Assembly: GCA_025358155.1 (NCBI GenBank)
Contig: JANYKR010000249.1
Location: 1-44,796 of the forward strand
Reading direction: 5' to 3'
From: Betaproteobacteria bacterium
GTDB lineage: Bacteria > Pseudomonadota > Gammaproteobacteria > Burkholderiales > Burkholderiaceae_C
Length of the DNA: 44,796 nucleotides
The translations under genes were made by a program, and so were the position numbers. Under the pieces are notes generated by a model. That model was not told the origin of the DNA. It saw nothing but the letters and a program-made list of their open reading frames with translations, and ran no database searches. Shown one piece after another: positions 28,083-36,945 of the stretch. Every line of letters begins with the position of its first letter. Position 1 is the first letter of the stretch.

Positions 28083-29728
28083 AAGTAGTCGATCTTGCAG
28101 GTCAGCTCGATGGACCGGATCTGCTTGCCCGGCGAAATGTCGGCATCGATGGTGATCGGGCGCCGACCGGCTGACGGGGCGGCACGGTTGGGGGGGGCAG
28201 TGGCCGGGCTGTGCGTGGCGGCGGCGTCAGAGACATCGACCGCGCTGGGATCGGCGCCGACTGCGGGTTGCGGGCTCAAATCCTCCGGCCGCACCTTTTG
28301 CCGGAATTGGTCGATCAGGTGCGCCAGCTTGGCCTTTTGCTCGCCGTAGGTGTGCTTGCCAAAGTCTGAGGCCACGCGGTCGATCTTGGCCTCCAGCCTG
28401 GCGCCGTCGTCAGTCTGGCCCAGGCCCTGGTAGGCCTCGGCCAGGCTCATCAAGACCCACTCCTGGTCGCCACGGCGGGCAAAGCCGGCTTCGTCCGCGA
28501 TCAGTTGTTCGCAGATGTCGGCCACCAGGCGGCGGATCAGGTTGGCATGGCCAAAGCTGACGATGGCGTCAAAGCGCTGGTCTTGCAGCAGCGCCCGCTG
28601 GTTGTACATGTACGCCACGTTGATGCCGTTGTAGTAATCCTGTTTGACGTAGAAGCCGCGCTCGTAGGCGTGGATGGCCCGGTTGAGGTAGGTCGCATCG
28701 CCGCTCAACTCGAACAGCCGCTTGTTGATCGCGCCTGAGAGGCCCAGCGTCTCGGGGCAAGTGGAAATCTTGGGTTCGCAATTTGCGGCCAAGATTTCTT
28801 CGGCCTCCAGCAGTGCCGCTATCGCCACCGGCTTGTCGATCTCGCCTTGGGCGTTTTTTTGTTCGCCGTTCTTGTAGGTCACCAGCGCCAGGCGTTGCGA
28901 CAGAAACAGGTCGGGTTTGCTGTCGGGCTTGCCTTGCGCCTGTTGGCGGATGGCTTGCTGAAACAGCTTGATTGCCTCACCAAAACGCTTGCCCTGTTTG
29001 GCCGCCTCCGCCGCGTCGATGATGCTGGCAAGGCTGAGGCCGGGCGCCACACCCACTGGCAGGCGCTCGGCGGGCGCCAGGTAGGCCGGTGGCTCGACGT
29101 AGCTCTGTGCGGTGTAGCTGGGCGGCGTCATGCCGGTCAGGTGCTTGAACACCGGGCTGTCCGATTCAGCCAGCACCTGAGGCGTGGTCTGCAGCCGCCG
29201 CTGCTCGATGGCGATGAGCTTGGCCAGCACCTCCGACAGGTGCGCGACAAAGCGCTCCTGCTCGGGCGCGCTGATGCTGTCGCCGCCGTGCTCGTACTTG
29301 TGCACCACAAACGAGCTCAGGTCAAACGGGATGCGCTGGATCAGCACCGACTCCGCAATGATCACCGTGGTGTTGGGCTTTTGGGCATGGCGCACGCCCA
29401 ACTCGTAGAACACGTTGGCGTTCAAGGTCGACAGATCGGCGATGACGATGTCGGCGTGGTAAATCCAGCGGTACATGATCGAGTCGATGCTGCCGGTCAG
29501 GTTGGCATCGATCGCCCGGAAGCAGTTGACGTTGACCTTGTCGCAAGCCGGCCGCACCAGTTGCTCGTAGGTCTTGTCCAGGTTGAGCACCCGCCCGGTC
29601 GAGTAATCGGTCTTGTTGCCAAAGCCGGTGACGACAAAACAGGTCAGCTGCCGATCAGGTGGCGGTGAGGGCTGGGTGGCCACGGGAGCCGCTGACGCCG
29701 ATTTTGTTCTGGCCTTGTTCATGTCCAT
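28079..29728 (-). CDS. TRAFs-binding (DUF4071)/TPR protein with N-terminal nucleoside deoxyribosyltransferase-like domain (ASK-like)
   Basis: A 549-residue cytoplasmic protein. Residues about 28-175 form a Rossmann-like domain: CFVVTGFGNKTD, then ADIVIADLST and NANVFYELGVRHA with Glu109 in the place of the catalytic Glu of nucleoside 2-deoxyribosyltransferases and TIR-like NAD-processing enzymes. Residues about 235-465 are helical TPR-like repeats with GLSGAINKRLFELSGDATYL and YERGFYVKQDYYNGIN, the hallmark of the MAP3K TRAFs-binding domain. Animal ASK1 kinases combine the same regions before their kinase domain. Here there is no kinase; a Pro/Ala linker leads to a short charged tail ending CKIDYF. 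It is probably a stress-signalling or nucleotide-cleaving protein, but no function is proved. The start has a good AGAGGA ribosome-binding site 5 bases upstream. Confidence 0.83.
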   Translation of the reverse strand: MDMNKARTKSASAAPVATQPSPPPDRQLTCFVVTGFGNKTDYSTGRVLNLDKTYEQLVRPACDKVNVNCFRAIDANLTGSIDSIMYRWIYHADIVIADLSTLNANVFYELGVRHAQKPNTTVIIAESVLIQRIPFDLSSFVVHKYEHGGDSISAPEQERFVAHLSEVLAKLIAIEQRRLQTTPQVLAESDSPVFKHLTGMTPPSYTAQSYVEPPAYLAPAERLPVGVAPGLSLASIIDAAEAAKQGKRFGEAIKLFQQAIRQQAQGKPDSKPDLFLSQRLALVTYKNGEQKNAQGEIDKPVAIAALLEAEEILAANCEPKISTCPETLGLSGAINKRLFELSGDATYLNRAIHAYERGFYVKQDYYNGINVAYMYNQRALLQDQRFDAIVSFGHANLIRRLVADICEQLIADEAGFARRGDQEWVLMSLAEAYQGLGQTDDGARLEAKIDRVASDFGKHTYGEQKAKLAHLIDQFRQKVRPEDLSPQPAVGADPSAVDVSDAAATHSPATAPPNRAAPSAGRRPITIDADISPGKQIRSIELTCKIDYF

Positions 29729-29749
29729 CCTCTATGGAGTTTGGCGGCG

Positions 29750-29779
29750 ATCATGCGTCAGCCCGCCGTTGCTGGTCAA
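29750..29779 (-). promoter_or_regulatory. Possible sigma-70 promoter for the ASK-like gene
   Basis: Read on the minus strand, TTGACC (29779-29774) lies 18 bases before CATGAT (29755-29750). These match the -35 and -10 consensus at five and four of six bases. The leader to the ATG at 29728 would be short, about 15 bases, and would still contain the AGAGGA ribosome-binding site. The rest of the 140-base gap to the MFS stop holds nothing recognisable. Confidence 0.3.
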
Positions 29780-29868
29780 TTGCGTTGGGTAGGTGGCGCC
29801 GTCCCAGCCCATCACTGTGCCGTGAAAGAGCCGTAACGCGCAGCCGTACCGCCAGCTAGACCCACCGA

Positions 29869-31206
29869 TCAGTCTGAGTTGGTACCAGCACCGGCACCGG
29901 CACCGACACCAGCCCCGACATCGATCCGCCAACCGCCCTCAGCCCACCAAGCCCCCAACCCCAACAACACCCCCAGCGCTGCCGCCCCGGCCGTCACCCA
30001 CCGCGCGGCACCCCACGCGCCACTGGCCGCCACCACAGCCGCTATCAGCGGCGTGCCGATGAACTGGCCGAGCTGTGACCCCTGCATGAACAGGCCTTGC
30101 AGCGCGCTGACCTGGCGCGGGCTGCGGGCCAGCGCGGCCGAGCTTGACATCACCGCTGCCGGGATCACACCGCCGATGAACGACAGCGCCACGCACAGCG
30201 CGTAGCGCAGGCCGTCGGGCAGGGCGTCTGAGAACAGGCCCAGGCCGCACAGCCCGGTCAGGCTGTGGGCGGCGGCGATCAGCCGGCCGCGCGACATGCC
30301 GCGCTGCACCAGCCCGCCGCCGATCAGGTTGCCCGGCACGTTGGCCAGCAGCATGGTGCAGCAGAGCAGGGCGACCCAGCCGGGGGAGTAGCCGCGTTGC
30401 TCTTTCAAGAAGGTGGGCAGCCAGACGATCAGCGCAAAGTGCTGCAATGCCCAGACCCCGAAGGCCAGCGCCAGCAACCAGGGCAAGGGCTGGCGCAGCA
30501 CTGCCAGCGTAGGCCCGGTGGCTGCCGCGTGGCTGGACCCGCCCGCTGGGCGGTAGTGCAGCCGCTGCGACCAGGCCGCTGCGGCCGCCAGCAGCAGTAC
30601 TGCGGCGGCTGCGACCCACAGCCCGCGCCAACCGGCTGCAGGCAGCAGCAGCGGCGCCAATGCCATGGCCAGGCCCGCGCCCGTGGGCATGTAGCTGCTC
30701 CACACGCCCAGCGCAAAGCGCCGATCGCCTGCAGCGGTGGCGGCGCTGATCATGGACGGGCCCGACACCGCCACCGCCAGAAAACCCGCACCCTCGAAAA
30801 AACGGGTGGCGATGAGCAGGCCAAAACCCCAGCCGGGCGCATCGACGCTGGCCATCAGGCCGCCAGCGCCGTGCACCGCCAGCGCAACCAGCGACGCTGC
30901 CGCGCTCAGGCCCAAGCCGCCCAGCACCATGGGCAGCGCGCCGATCCGACCGGCCAGCAAGCCAAAGCCCAGCGCGGCCACCACCGCCAGCGTGCTCAGC
31001 ACCGACGACACCCAGCCGGCCTGCACCAGGCTCAGGCCCAGCTCTGTGCGTAGCAGCGGCAGCGCCAGCGGCACCTTGCCCACATTCATCGCAATCGCCA
31101 CGCCGGCCAGCGCAGCAGCCAGCACGGCGGGCCAGTGGGTCAGCCCCGTTGCGCCGGCTGTCGGCCTTTGCCCGGTGCCGGCCAGCGGTGCAGGGGCGCC
31201 GGCCAT
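29869..31206 (-). CDS. MFS transporter (CynX/NimT-like)
   Basis: A 445-residue membrane protein with about 12 hydrophobic helices. An MFS motif-A-like loop follows helix 2 (LLAGRIGALPMVL), and FFEGAGFLAVAVSGPSMISAA is in the fourth to fifth helix region. The general look is that of the cyanate/NimT group of MFS exporters and importers; the substrate is not evident. The C-terminus is a Gly-Ala-Val tail built from ACCGGC-type simple repeats (29883-29918). The start ATG shares one base with the queF stop (TAATG), so it is translated after queF. This suggests a link to queuosine or deazaguanine metabolism or simply operon economy. Confidence 0.87.
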   Translation of the reverse strand: MAGAPAPLAGTGQRPTAGATGLTHWPAVLAAALAGVAIAMNVGKVPLALPLLRTELGLSLVQAGWVSSVLSTLAVVAALGFGLLAGRIGALPMVLGGLGLSAAASLVALAVHGAGGLMASVDAPGWGFGLLIATRFFEGAGFLAVAVSGPSMISAATAAGDRRFALGVWSSYMPTGAGLAMALAPLLLPAAGWRGLWVAAAAVLLLAAAAAWSQRLHYRPAGGSSHAAATGPTLAVLRQPLPWLLALAFGVWALQHFALIVWLPTFLKEQRGYSPGWVALLCCTMLLANVPGNLIGGGLVQRGMSRGRLIAAAHSLTGLCGLGLFSDALPDGLRYALCVALSFIGGVIPAAVMSSSAALARSPRQVSALQGLFMQGSQLGQFIGTPLIAAVVAASGAWGAARWVTAGAAALGVLLGLGAWWAEGGWRIDVGAGVGAGAGAGTNSD

Positions 31207-31688
31207 TAGCCCAGCAGCCCGCGCTCCATCGGCATTGCAGGCAGCTCGACGGTGGGCTGGGGCTGCCAGCCGGGCTTGCGCTGCTCGGCGACCACGTTGG
31301 TGTAGATGCCGCCGCGCACGTACCACTTGGCGGTGATGCGGATGAACCGCGGCTGGATGGCTTGAACGATGTCGTCGAGGATGGTGTTGGTCACCGCCTC
31401 GTGGAAGGCCCCCTCGTTGCGGTAGCTCCAGAAGTACATCTTCAGGCTCTTGAGCTCGATGCACAGCGCATCGGCGATCACGTCGATGCTGAAGTGGGCA
31501 AAGTCGGGCTGGCCCGTCAACGGGCAATGGCAGGTGAACTCGGGCACCTGGAACTGGATCAGGTAGTCGCGGTCGGGTGCCGGGTTGGGGAACACCTGCA
31601 AGTCTTTGGACGGCACGCTCGGCGGGGTGGCCGGCGAGGGCCGCTCGTTGAGTGCGGGCGGCGCGGCTCGGGTGGCTTTCTTGGCCAT
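31206..31688 (-). CDS. queF: NADPH-dependent 7-cyano-7-deazaguanine reductase QueF (short type)
   Basis: A 160-residue protein of the single-domain (Bacillus YkvM-like) QueF class. [16 protein letters not shown] contains the catalytic Cys55 that forms a thioimide with preQ0, and Asp62. [20 protein letters not shown] (split as [16 protein letters not shown]) is the QueF family signature binding NADPH and substrate. It reduces preQ0 to preQ1 for queuosine in tRNA. The first 25 or so residues are a low-complexity Pro/Ala extension. The start at 31688 (MAKKATR) was taken as the first ATG before the conserved part. It is divergent from smc, with a 169-base gap in which I see no supported promoter. 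Confidence 0.94.
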   Translation of the reverse strand: MAKKATRAAPPALNERPSPATPPSVPSKDLQVFPNPAPDRDYLIQFQVPEFTCHCPLTGQPDFAHFSIDVIADALCIELKSLKMYFWSYRNEGAFHEAVTNTILDDIVQAIQPRFIRITAKWYVRGGIYTNVVAEQRKPGWQPQPTVELPAMPMERGLLG

Positions 31689-31857
31689 GGCGTTGGGGCC
31701 GGCGGCAGCGCCGCAAGCGTCAGTCTGAGAGGGCCGCGATGGTATCATCGGGCTTGTTGCGCTTGTGGCGCGGCAAGCAATAAAGCCATACAAATCAAAC
31801 ACTTGCAGCGTCTGGCCCAGGGGCTGGCGGCGCTGCGGGCCCAGGGCCCCACCGCGC

Positions 31858-34800
31858 ATGCGCCTGAACCAGATCAAGCTTTCGGGCTTCAAGTCCTTCG
31901 CTGAACCCACCACCTTCCAGCTGCCCGGCCAGCGGGTGGGCGTGGTCGGCCCCAACGGTTGCGGCAAGTCCAACATCATGGACGCGGTGCGCTGGGTGCT
32001 GGGCGAAAGCAGGGCCAGCGAGCTGCGTGGCGAAAGCATGCAAGACGTGATCTTCAACGGCTCGGGCCTGCGCAAGCCCGCCAGCCGGGCCAGCGTCGAA
32101 CTGGTGTTCTCCAACGAGGACGGCCGCGCAGGTGGTGCCTGGAGCCGGTTTGCCGAGATCGCCGTCAAGCGGGTGCTGACCCGCGACGGCGGCAGCAGCT
32201 ACTTCATCAACAGCCAGTTGGTGCGGCGGCGCGATGTGCAGGACGTGTTCCTGGGCACCGGGCTGGGACCGCGCGCCTACGCCATCATCGGCCAGGGCAC
32301 GATCAGCCGCATCATCGAGTCGCGGCCTGAGGAGTTGCGGCTGTTCTTGGAGGAGGCCGCCGGTGTCTCCAAGTACAAGGAGCGGCGGCGCGAGACCGAA
32401 CACCGGCTCAAGGACACCCGCGAAAACCTGACCCGGGTGGACGACATCCTGCGGGAGCTCAACGCCAACCTGGACAAGCTCGAGAAGCAGGCCGAGGTGG
32501 CGGCGCGCTACCACCGGCTGCAAGCGGCCGGCACGCTCAAGTTGCACCAGCTCTGGTTCTTGAAGCACCGCGACGCCGCAACCGAAGCGGCCCGGGTGGC
32601 CAAGGCGGGGCTGGAGGCCACCAACGCACTCGAATCTCGCCTGGCCGAGTTGCGTCAGGTGGAGGCCGGGCTCGAGACGGTGCGCCAGGCTCACTACGCC
32701 GCCAGCGACGGCCTGCACACCGCGCAGGGCGCGCTGGCCGAGGCGGCGCTGGAGGTCAGCCGGCTCGAAGAGCGCATCCGCTACGTTGTCGAGGGCCGGC
32801 AGCGGGTGCAGCAGCGCCTCATCGCCTTGCAGCTGCAGACCACCCAGTGGCAGGACAAGCACGACGCCGCCGAGGTCGAGCAAACCAGCCTCGCCGGGCA
32901 GATCGCCGCAGCCCAGGAGCGGGCGGAGATCAGCGCGGCGCAGGCCGAGGAGCAATCGATCCGTCTGCCTGAGCTGGAGGACGCTGTGCGCGCTGCGCAG
33001 GGCCGCGCCAACGCCCAGCGCGGCCAGGTCAGCCAGGTGCAGCAGCAGATCCAGGTGCTGGCGGCAGACAGCCGCAACGTCGATGAGCAAAGCCGAGGCC
33101 AACGCGGCCGGCGCGAGAAGCTGCAGGCTGAGCGCAGGGCGCTGGTCGCCCCCGACGTGCAGCGGCTGGCCGGGTTGCGCGAGCACAGCGCAGCGGCCGA
33201 TGAGGCCCATGCCCTCACCGAGGGCCGCTTGCATGAGCTGCAAGACCAGTTGCCGGTGCAAGAAGACCAGCGCCGCGCCGGCCAGCAGGCCGCCAATGCC
33301 GCAGCCGGCCAGCTGACCGACACGGTAGCGCGGCTGGCGGCCTTGCGTGCCTTGCAAGAAAAATTGCAGAGCGGCTCCAAGCTCAAGCCCTGGTTGGCCA
33401 AACACGGGCTGGACGGGCTGGCCGGCTTGTGGACCCGCATCCACATCGAGCCCGGCTGGGAAAACGCACTCGAGGCAGTGCTGCGCGAGCGCCTGGCCGC
33501 GCTGGAGGTGGGCCGCATCGACACGGTGCGCGCCTTTGCTGCCGATGCGCCACCGGCGCGGCTGGCTTTTTACACGTCGCCAACGGCTGAACTGCTGGCC
33601 GCGAGTTCGTCGGCAAGCGGGTTCGATGTCAGCTCCACCGACACCACCCGGCCCCGCCTGCCCCGGCTGGCCGATTTGCTGCGCCTGGGTCAGCATCAAG
33701 GCGACGACACCCTCCGCGCCTTGCTGGGCGACTGGCTGGAAGGCGTCTACACCGCCGCCGACCTGGACAGTGCGCTGGCCCAGCGCGGCCAGCTGCGCCA
33801 CGGTGAGACCCTGATGACCCCGGCCGGCCATGCGGTCAGTGCCTTTGCGGTTGCGTTCTACGCGCCCGACTCCGAGCAATCAGGCCTGCTGGCCCGGGCT
33901 CAGGAGATCGAGCAACTTGACCTGCGGCAGCGCGCCCAGACCCTGATCAGCGACGAGGCGCGCGGCGCCCTGGTGCGCATCGAGGCTGCCTGCACCGACG
34001 CCGCCCAGCGCCTGGTGACGGCCCGCCGCGAGGCCACCGAGGCCCAGACCCGTGCCCACCAGTTGCAGGTGGAGTTGCTGCGCCTGGCCCAGCAGGCCGA
34101 GGCCAGCCAGGCCCGCAGCAGCCAGCTGGAGGCTGAACTGGCCGAGATCGAGGCCCAGCTCGAAGCGCTGGACGAGCGCCGGGCCATCGGCGAGGCCCGC
34201 TTCGAGGAGCTTGACCTGCAACTCGCCGGCACCCAGCAGCGCCATGCCGAGCTCGACGATGCGGTGATCGCCGCCGAGCGCCGCTTGGCCGAGGCCCGCG
34301 AGCAAGGCCGGTTGCTGGAGCGGGCGGCCCAGGAGTCGCAGTTTCAGGCCCGGGCGTTGGCTGCGCGGCGCGCCGAGTTGCTGCGTGCCGCCGAGACGGC
34401 CGCCGAGCAAGCCGCCGGCAACGCCCAGGCCGGCGAGCAACTGCAAGCCGAGCTGGCAGCGCTCAACGACGCTGCCGCGCAAGCCGGCCTGCAGACCGCG
34501 CTGGCGCTCAGGCTGGAGCGCGAGCAGGCGCTGGGCGCACAGCGCACCTTGTACGACGACTTGTCGGCCCGGCTGCGTGCGGCCGACGAGCAGCGCTTGC
34601 ATTTCGAGCGCAGCCTGCAGCCGCTGCGCGACGAGATCACCAAACTGCAGCTCGAAGCCCAGGCCGCGCAGTTGGGCGGCGCGCAGTACCAGGAGCAGTT
34701 GCTGGCGGCCCAGGTTGATCTGGCTGCCCTGGCCGCCAACATCGAGGCTGAGCAGGTCAAGCTCTGGGGCTTGCAAGGCGAGATCGACCGCATCACCCGC

Positions 34801-35433
34801 GAGATTGCCGCACTCGGCGCGGTCAACCTGGCCGCACTCGACGAACTGACCGCCTCGACCGATCGCAAGACCTTTCTGGATGCCCAGGTGGCCGACCTGA
34901 CGGATGCGATCAACACGCTCGACGACGCGATCCGCAAGATCGACCTGGAAACCCGCGACCTGTTGGGTGCCACCTTCAACCAGGTCAACGAGCACTTTGG
35001 CCGCATGTTTCCCAGTCTGTTTGGCGGTGGCACGGCGCGGCTGCAGATGACCGGCGACGAGATTCTGGACGCGGGGGTGCAGGTGATGGCCCAGCCGCCG
35101 GGCAAGAAGAACTCGACCATCCACCTGCTGTCGGGCGGCGAAAAAGCGCTGACGGCCATCGCGCTGGTGTTTGCGATCTTCATGCTCAACCCGGCACCGT
35201 TTTGCCTGCTCGACGAGGTGGACGCACCGCTGGACGACGCCAACACCGAGCGCTACGCCCGGCTGGTGGCCGAGATGTCGAACAAGGGCACACAATTCCT
35301 GTTCATCAGCCACAACAAGATCGCGATGGAAATGGCCGAACAATTGATTGGGGTGACGATGCAGGAGCAAGGCGTCTCGCGGATCGTCGCGGTCGACATG
35401 CAAGCCGCTGTGGGATGGGTGCAAACCGCATGA
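31858..35433 (+). CDS. smc: Chromosome segregation protein SMC
   Basis: A 1191-residue SMC of full length. Walker A is GPNGCGKSN (31-39), followed by [20 protein letters not shown]. Long coiled coils surround a hinge at about 500-660 with [19 protein letters not shown]. The C-terminal head carries the signature [18 protein letters not shown] from 1091 and Walker [14 protein letters not shown] (Asp1119, Glu1120). With ScpA/ScpB it forms a condensin ring that arranges the chromosome after replication. The start [14 protein letters not shown] is the conserved N-terminus; 31 extra in-frame codons upstream do not fit the family. It overlaps zipA by 4 bases (ATGA), so the two are translationally coupled. 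Confidence 0.97.
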   Translation: MRLNQIKLSGFKSFAEPTTFQLPGQRVGVVGPNGCGKSNIMDAVRWVLGESRASELRGESMQDVIFNGSGLRKPASRASVELVFSNEDGRAGGAWSRFAEIAVKRVLTRDGGSSYFINSQLVRRRDVQDVFLGTGLGPRAYAIIGQGTISRIIESRPEELRLFLEEAAGVSKYKERRRETEHRLKDTRENLTRVDDILRELNANLDKLEKQAEVAARYHRLQAAGTLKLHQLWFLKHRDAATEAARVAKAGLEATNALESRLAELRQVEAGLETVRQAHYAASDGLHTAQGALAEAALEVSRLEERIRYVVEGRQRVQQRLIALQLQTTQWQDKHDAAEVEQTSLAGQIAAAQERAEISAAQAEEQSIRLPELEDAVRAAQGRANAQRGQVSQVQQQIQVLAADSRNVDEQSRGQRGRREKLQAERRALVAPDVQRLAGLREHSAAADEAHALTEGRLHELQDQLPVQEDQRRAGQQAANAAAGQLTDTVARLAALRALQEKLQSGSKLKPWLAKHGLDGLAGLWTRIHIEPGWENALEAVLRERLAALEVGRIDTVRAFAADAPPARLAFYTSPTAELLAASSSASGFDVSSTDTTRPRLPRLADLLRLGQHQGDDTLRALLGDWLEGVYTAADLDSALAQRGQLRHGETLMTPAGHAVSAFAVAFYAPDSEQSGLLARAQEIEQLDLRQRAQTLISDEARGALVRIEAACTDAAQRLVTARREATEAQTRAHQLQVELLRLAQQAEASQARSSQLEAELAEIEAQLEALDERRAIGEARFEELDLQLAGTQQRHAELDDAVIAAERRLAEAREQGRLLERAAQESQFQARALAARRAELLRAAETAAEQAAGNAQAGEQLQAELAALNDAAAQAGLQTALALRLEREQALGAQRTLYDDLSARLRAADEQRLHFERSLQPLRDEITKLQLEAQAAQLGGAQYQEQLLAAQVDLAALAANIEAEQVKLWGLQGEIDRITREIAALGAVNLAALDELTASTDRKTFLDAQVADLTDAINTLDDAIRKIDLETRDLLGATFNQVNEHFGRMFPSLFGGGTARLQMTGDEILDAGVQVMAQPPGKKNSTIHLLSGGEKALTAIALVFAIFMLNPAPFCLLDEVDAPLDDANTERYARLVAEMSNKGTQFLFISHNKIAMEMAEQLIGVTMQEQGVSRIVAVDMQAAVGWVQTA

Positions 35434-36521
35434 TCACGATCACCTTGATGGAGGGTCTGGCGGCAGTGGGCGGCGTGGTGCTGGCAGGCGTGGTGGCGCA
35501 AGGCCTGTGGAGCGCACGCAAGGCCAGCCCGCGGCTGGCCGACAGCACCGGGTCGCAGCGGCTGGAGCCCTCGCTCCATGCAGGCGGCGCAGTCGAGCCG
35601 GGCTCGCCCGGGCAGGTCGGCGCGGCCGAGGGCCAGGGCGATGGCAGTGGCGAGGGCCTGGGCGAGTTCCGTCCCATCGCGCTGCGCAAGTCCGCCCGGC
35701 TCGACCCGCTGATTGACGCGATTGCAGGGATGCGGCTGGAGGCGCCGGTCTCGGGAGAACTGGCGCTGCTGCACTTGCCGCCGTCGCGCCGGGCCGGCAC
35801 CAAACCCTTCTTGATCGAAGGCCTTCACACCGAATCGGGCGACTGGGAGCTGCCCGCCGCCGGCCAGCACTACAGCGAGTTCCAGGCCGGTGTGCAACTG
35901 GCCAACCGCAGCGGCCCGCTCAACGAGATCGAATACTCCGAGTTTGTGCAAAAGCTGCAGGCTTTTGCCGAGGGCGTGGGCGCGATGGCCGAGCTGCCCG
36001 ACATGCTCGACGTGGTGGCGCGGGCCCGTGAGCTCGACAACGTTGCGAGTGACCACGACGCCCAGTTGGCGCTCACGCTGCGGGCCAACGGCGCAGCCTG
36101 GAGCGTGGGATACCTGCAGCAGTGCGCCGGCCGCCGTGGCTTCTTGCCCGGGGTGCTGCCCGGCCGGCTGGTGATGCCGGGGCTGGAGGACGGCTCACCG
36201 CCGGTGCTGGTGCTGGGCTTTGATTCGCAGGCCGCGTTGGCCGCGCTGGGCAGTGATCCGGGCGCTGCGGCGGTGCGCGAGGTGCAGCTCACGCTGGACG
36301 TACCGCAAACCGCCGAGGCGGCCGAGCCCTTTCCGGCCTGGCACGAGGCCGCCCGCCTGCTGGCTGCCGACATGGACGCGGTGATGATCGACCACACCGG
36401 CCGGCCGATCACCCTGCACGCCTTTGCCACCATCGGCACCGATCTGGCCACGCTCTACACCGCGCTGGCCTCGCGTGACCTGGCGGCCGGCTCGGCGGCA
36501 GCGCGGCGCTTGTTCAGCTGA
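35430..36521 (+). CDS. zipA: Cell division protein ZipA (FtsZ-binding, C-terminal domain conserved)
   Basis: A 363-residue protein with one N-terminal membrane helix (about 6-24, LMEGLAAVGGVVLAGVVAQGLW as parts), a Gly/Glu/Pro-rich linker (about 40-90) and a ZipA C-terminal domain from about 150 (DWELPAAGQHYSEFQAGVQLANRSGPLNEIEYSEF in parts). ZipA tethers FtsZ to the inner membrane at the division ring. The sequence diverges from E. coli ZipA, but smc-zipA-ligA order is usual in Betaproteobacteria, which supports the name. Its start overlaps the smc stop. ligA, normally next, is 3.6 kb away here (see 36580-39863). Confidence 0.88.
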   Translation: MITITLMEGLAAVGGVVLAGVVAQGLWSARKASPRLADSTGSQRLEPSLHAGGAVEPGSPGQVGAAEGQGDGSGEGLGEFRPIALRKSARLDPLIDAIAGMRLEAPVSGELALLHLPPSRRAGTKPFLIEGLHTESGDWELPAAGQHYSEFQAGVQLANRSGPLNEIEYSEFVQKLQAFAEGVGAMAELPDMLDVVARARELDNVASDHDAQLALTLRANGAAWSVGYLQQCAGRRGFLPGVLPGRLVMPGLEDGSPPVLVLGFDSQAALAALGSDPGAAAVREVQLTLDVPQTAEAAEPFPAWHEAARLLAADMDAVMIDHTGRPITLHAFATIGTDLATLYTALASRDLAAGSAAARRLFS

Positions 36522-36579
36522 GGCTCCGCGAACCTGCGTTGTCGGGCGGCCGACCCGCCCCGGCGCGGCGTGCAACCCG

Positions 36580-36945
36580 CTACCGCGCCGCCGACTGGTT
36601 TGCCTTCCGGGGCCAGGCTTGCGGGACCACCAGGTCCTTGGCATGCAAGCGGATCGAGCGCATCGGCTGGCGCAATTTCAGGTCAATCTCGATCTGCCCG
36701 CTGTGACCGGGCTGCGACGGGTCGAGCTTCAGCGCCAGGGCATAGGCTTGGGGCACGACGTCGGGGCCGAGGCGCATCGGCAGCGCCGGTACGGGCGTGG
36801 CGGGCCTTGGCTTTGCCGTGGCGGCCCAGGCCGCAGTGCCCGCAAGCAGCAACAACAGGCACAACCACAGGCGCAGCAACAGGACCAGCCGCGCCGGGGT
36901 CGGCAGCGCCCGCTGAAGTGGGCAGATTTGCGCTGCCTCGGTCAT
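36580..36945 (-). pseudogene. Truncated M1-family aminopeptidase (signal peptide and N-terminal domain start only)
   Basis: A 121-residue remnant. A signal peptide (about 17-41, LVLLLRLWLCLLLLLAGTAAWA) is followed by MRLGPDVVPQAYALALKLDP and IRLHAKDLVV, which match the opening strands of M1 zinc aminopeptidases of the PepN/ERAP type. The catalytic GxMEN and HExxH parts, about 700 residues, are absent. Similarity stops near LVVPQA, then 11 unrelated residues precede the stop, 58 bases from the zipA stop. The ATG overlaps the stop of the propeller-cytochrome gene (ATGA), so a coupled operon partner was once here. A stable short secreted peptide is possible but a decayed gene is more likely. Confidence 0.72.

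Noticed and set aside
26251-29728. Phospholipase D protein and TIR-like protein as a two-gene phage defence system
   Set aside because: The genes converge, so they do not form an operon, and the phospholipase has a lipobox and ClsC-type HKD spacing, pointing to lipid synthesis.
29883-29918. ACCGGC-type hexamer repeats at the end of the MFS gene
   Set aside because: They encode a simple Gly-Ala-Val tail and are imperfect; ordinary low complexity in high-GC DNA.
31750-31800. Imperfect inverted repeat and weak promoter-like words between queF and smc
   Set aside because: The stem has a 2-base bulge and no T-run, and the -35 match is only three of six.
31795-35424. Two very long open frames on the minus strand opposite smc (about 694 and 514 codons)
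   Set aside because: They are mirror images of the high-GC smc coding frame, show no domain motif and have no ribosome-binding site.
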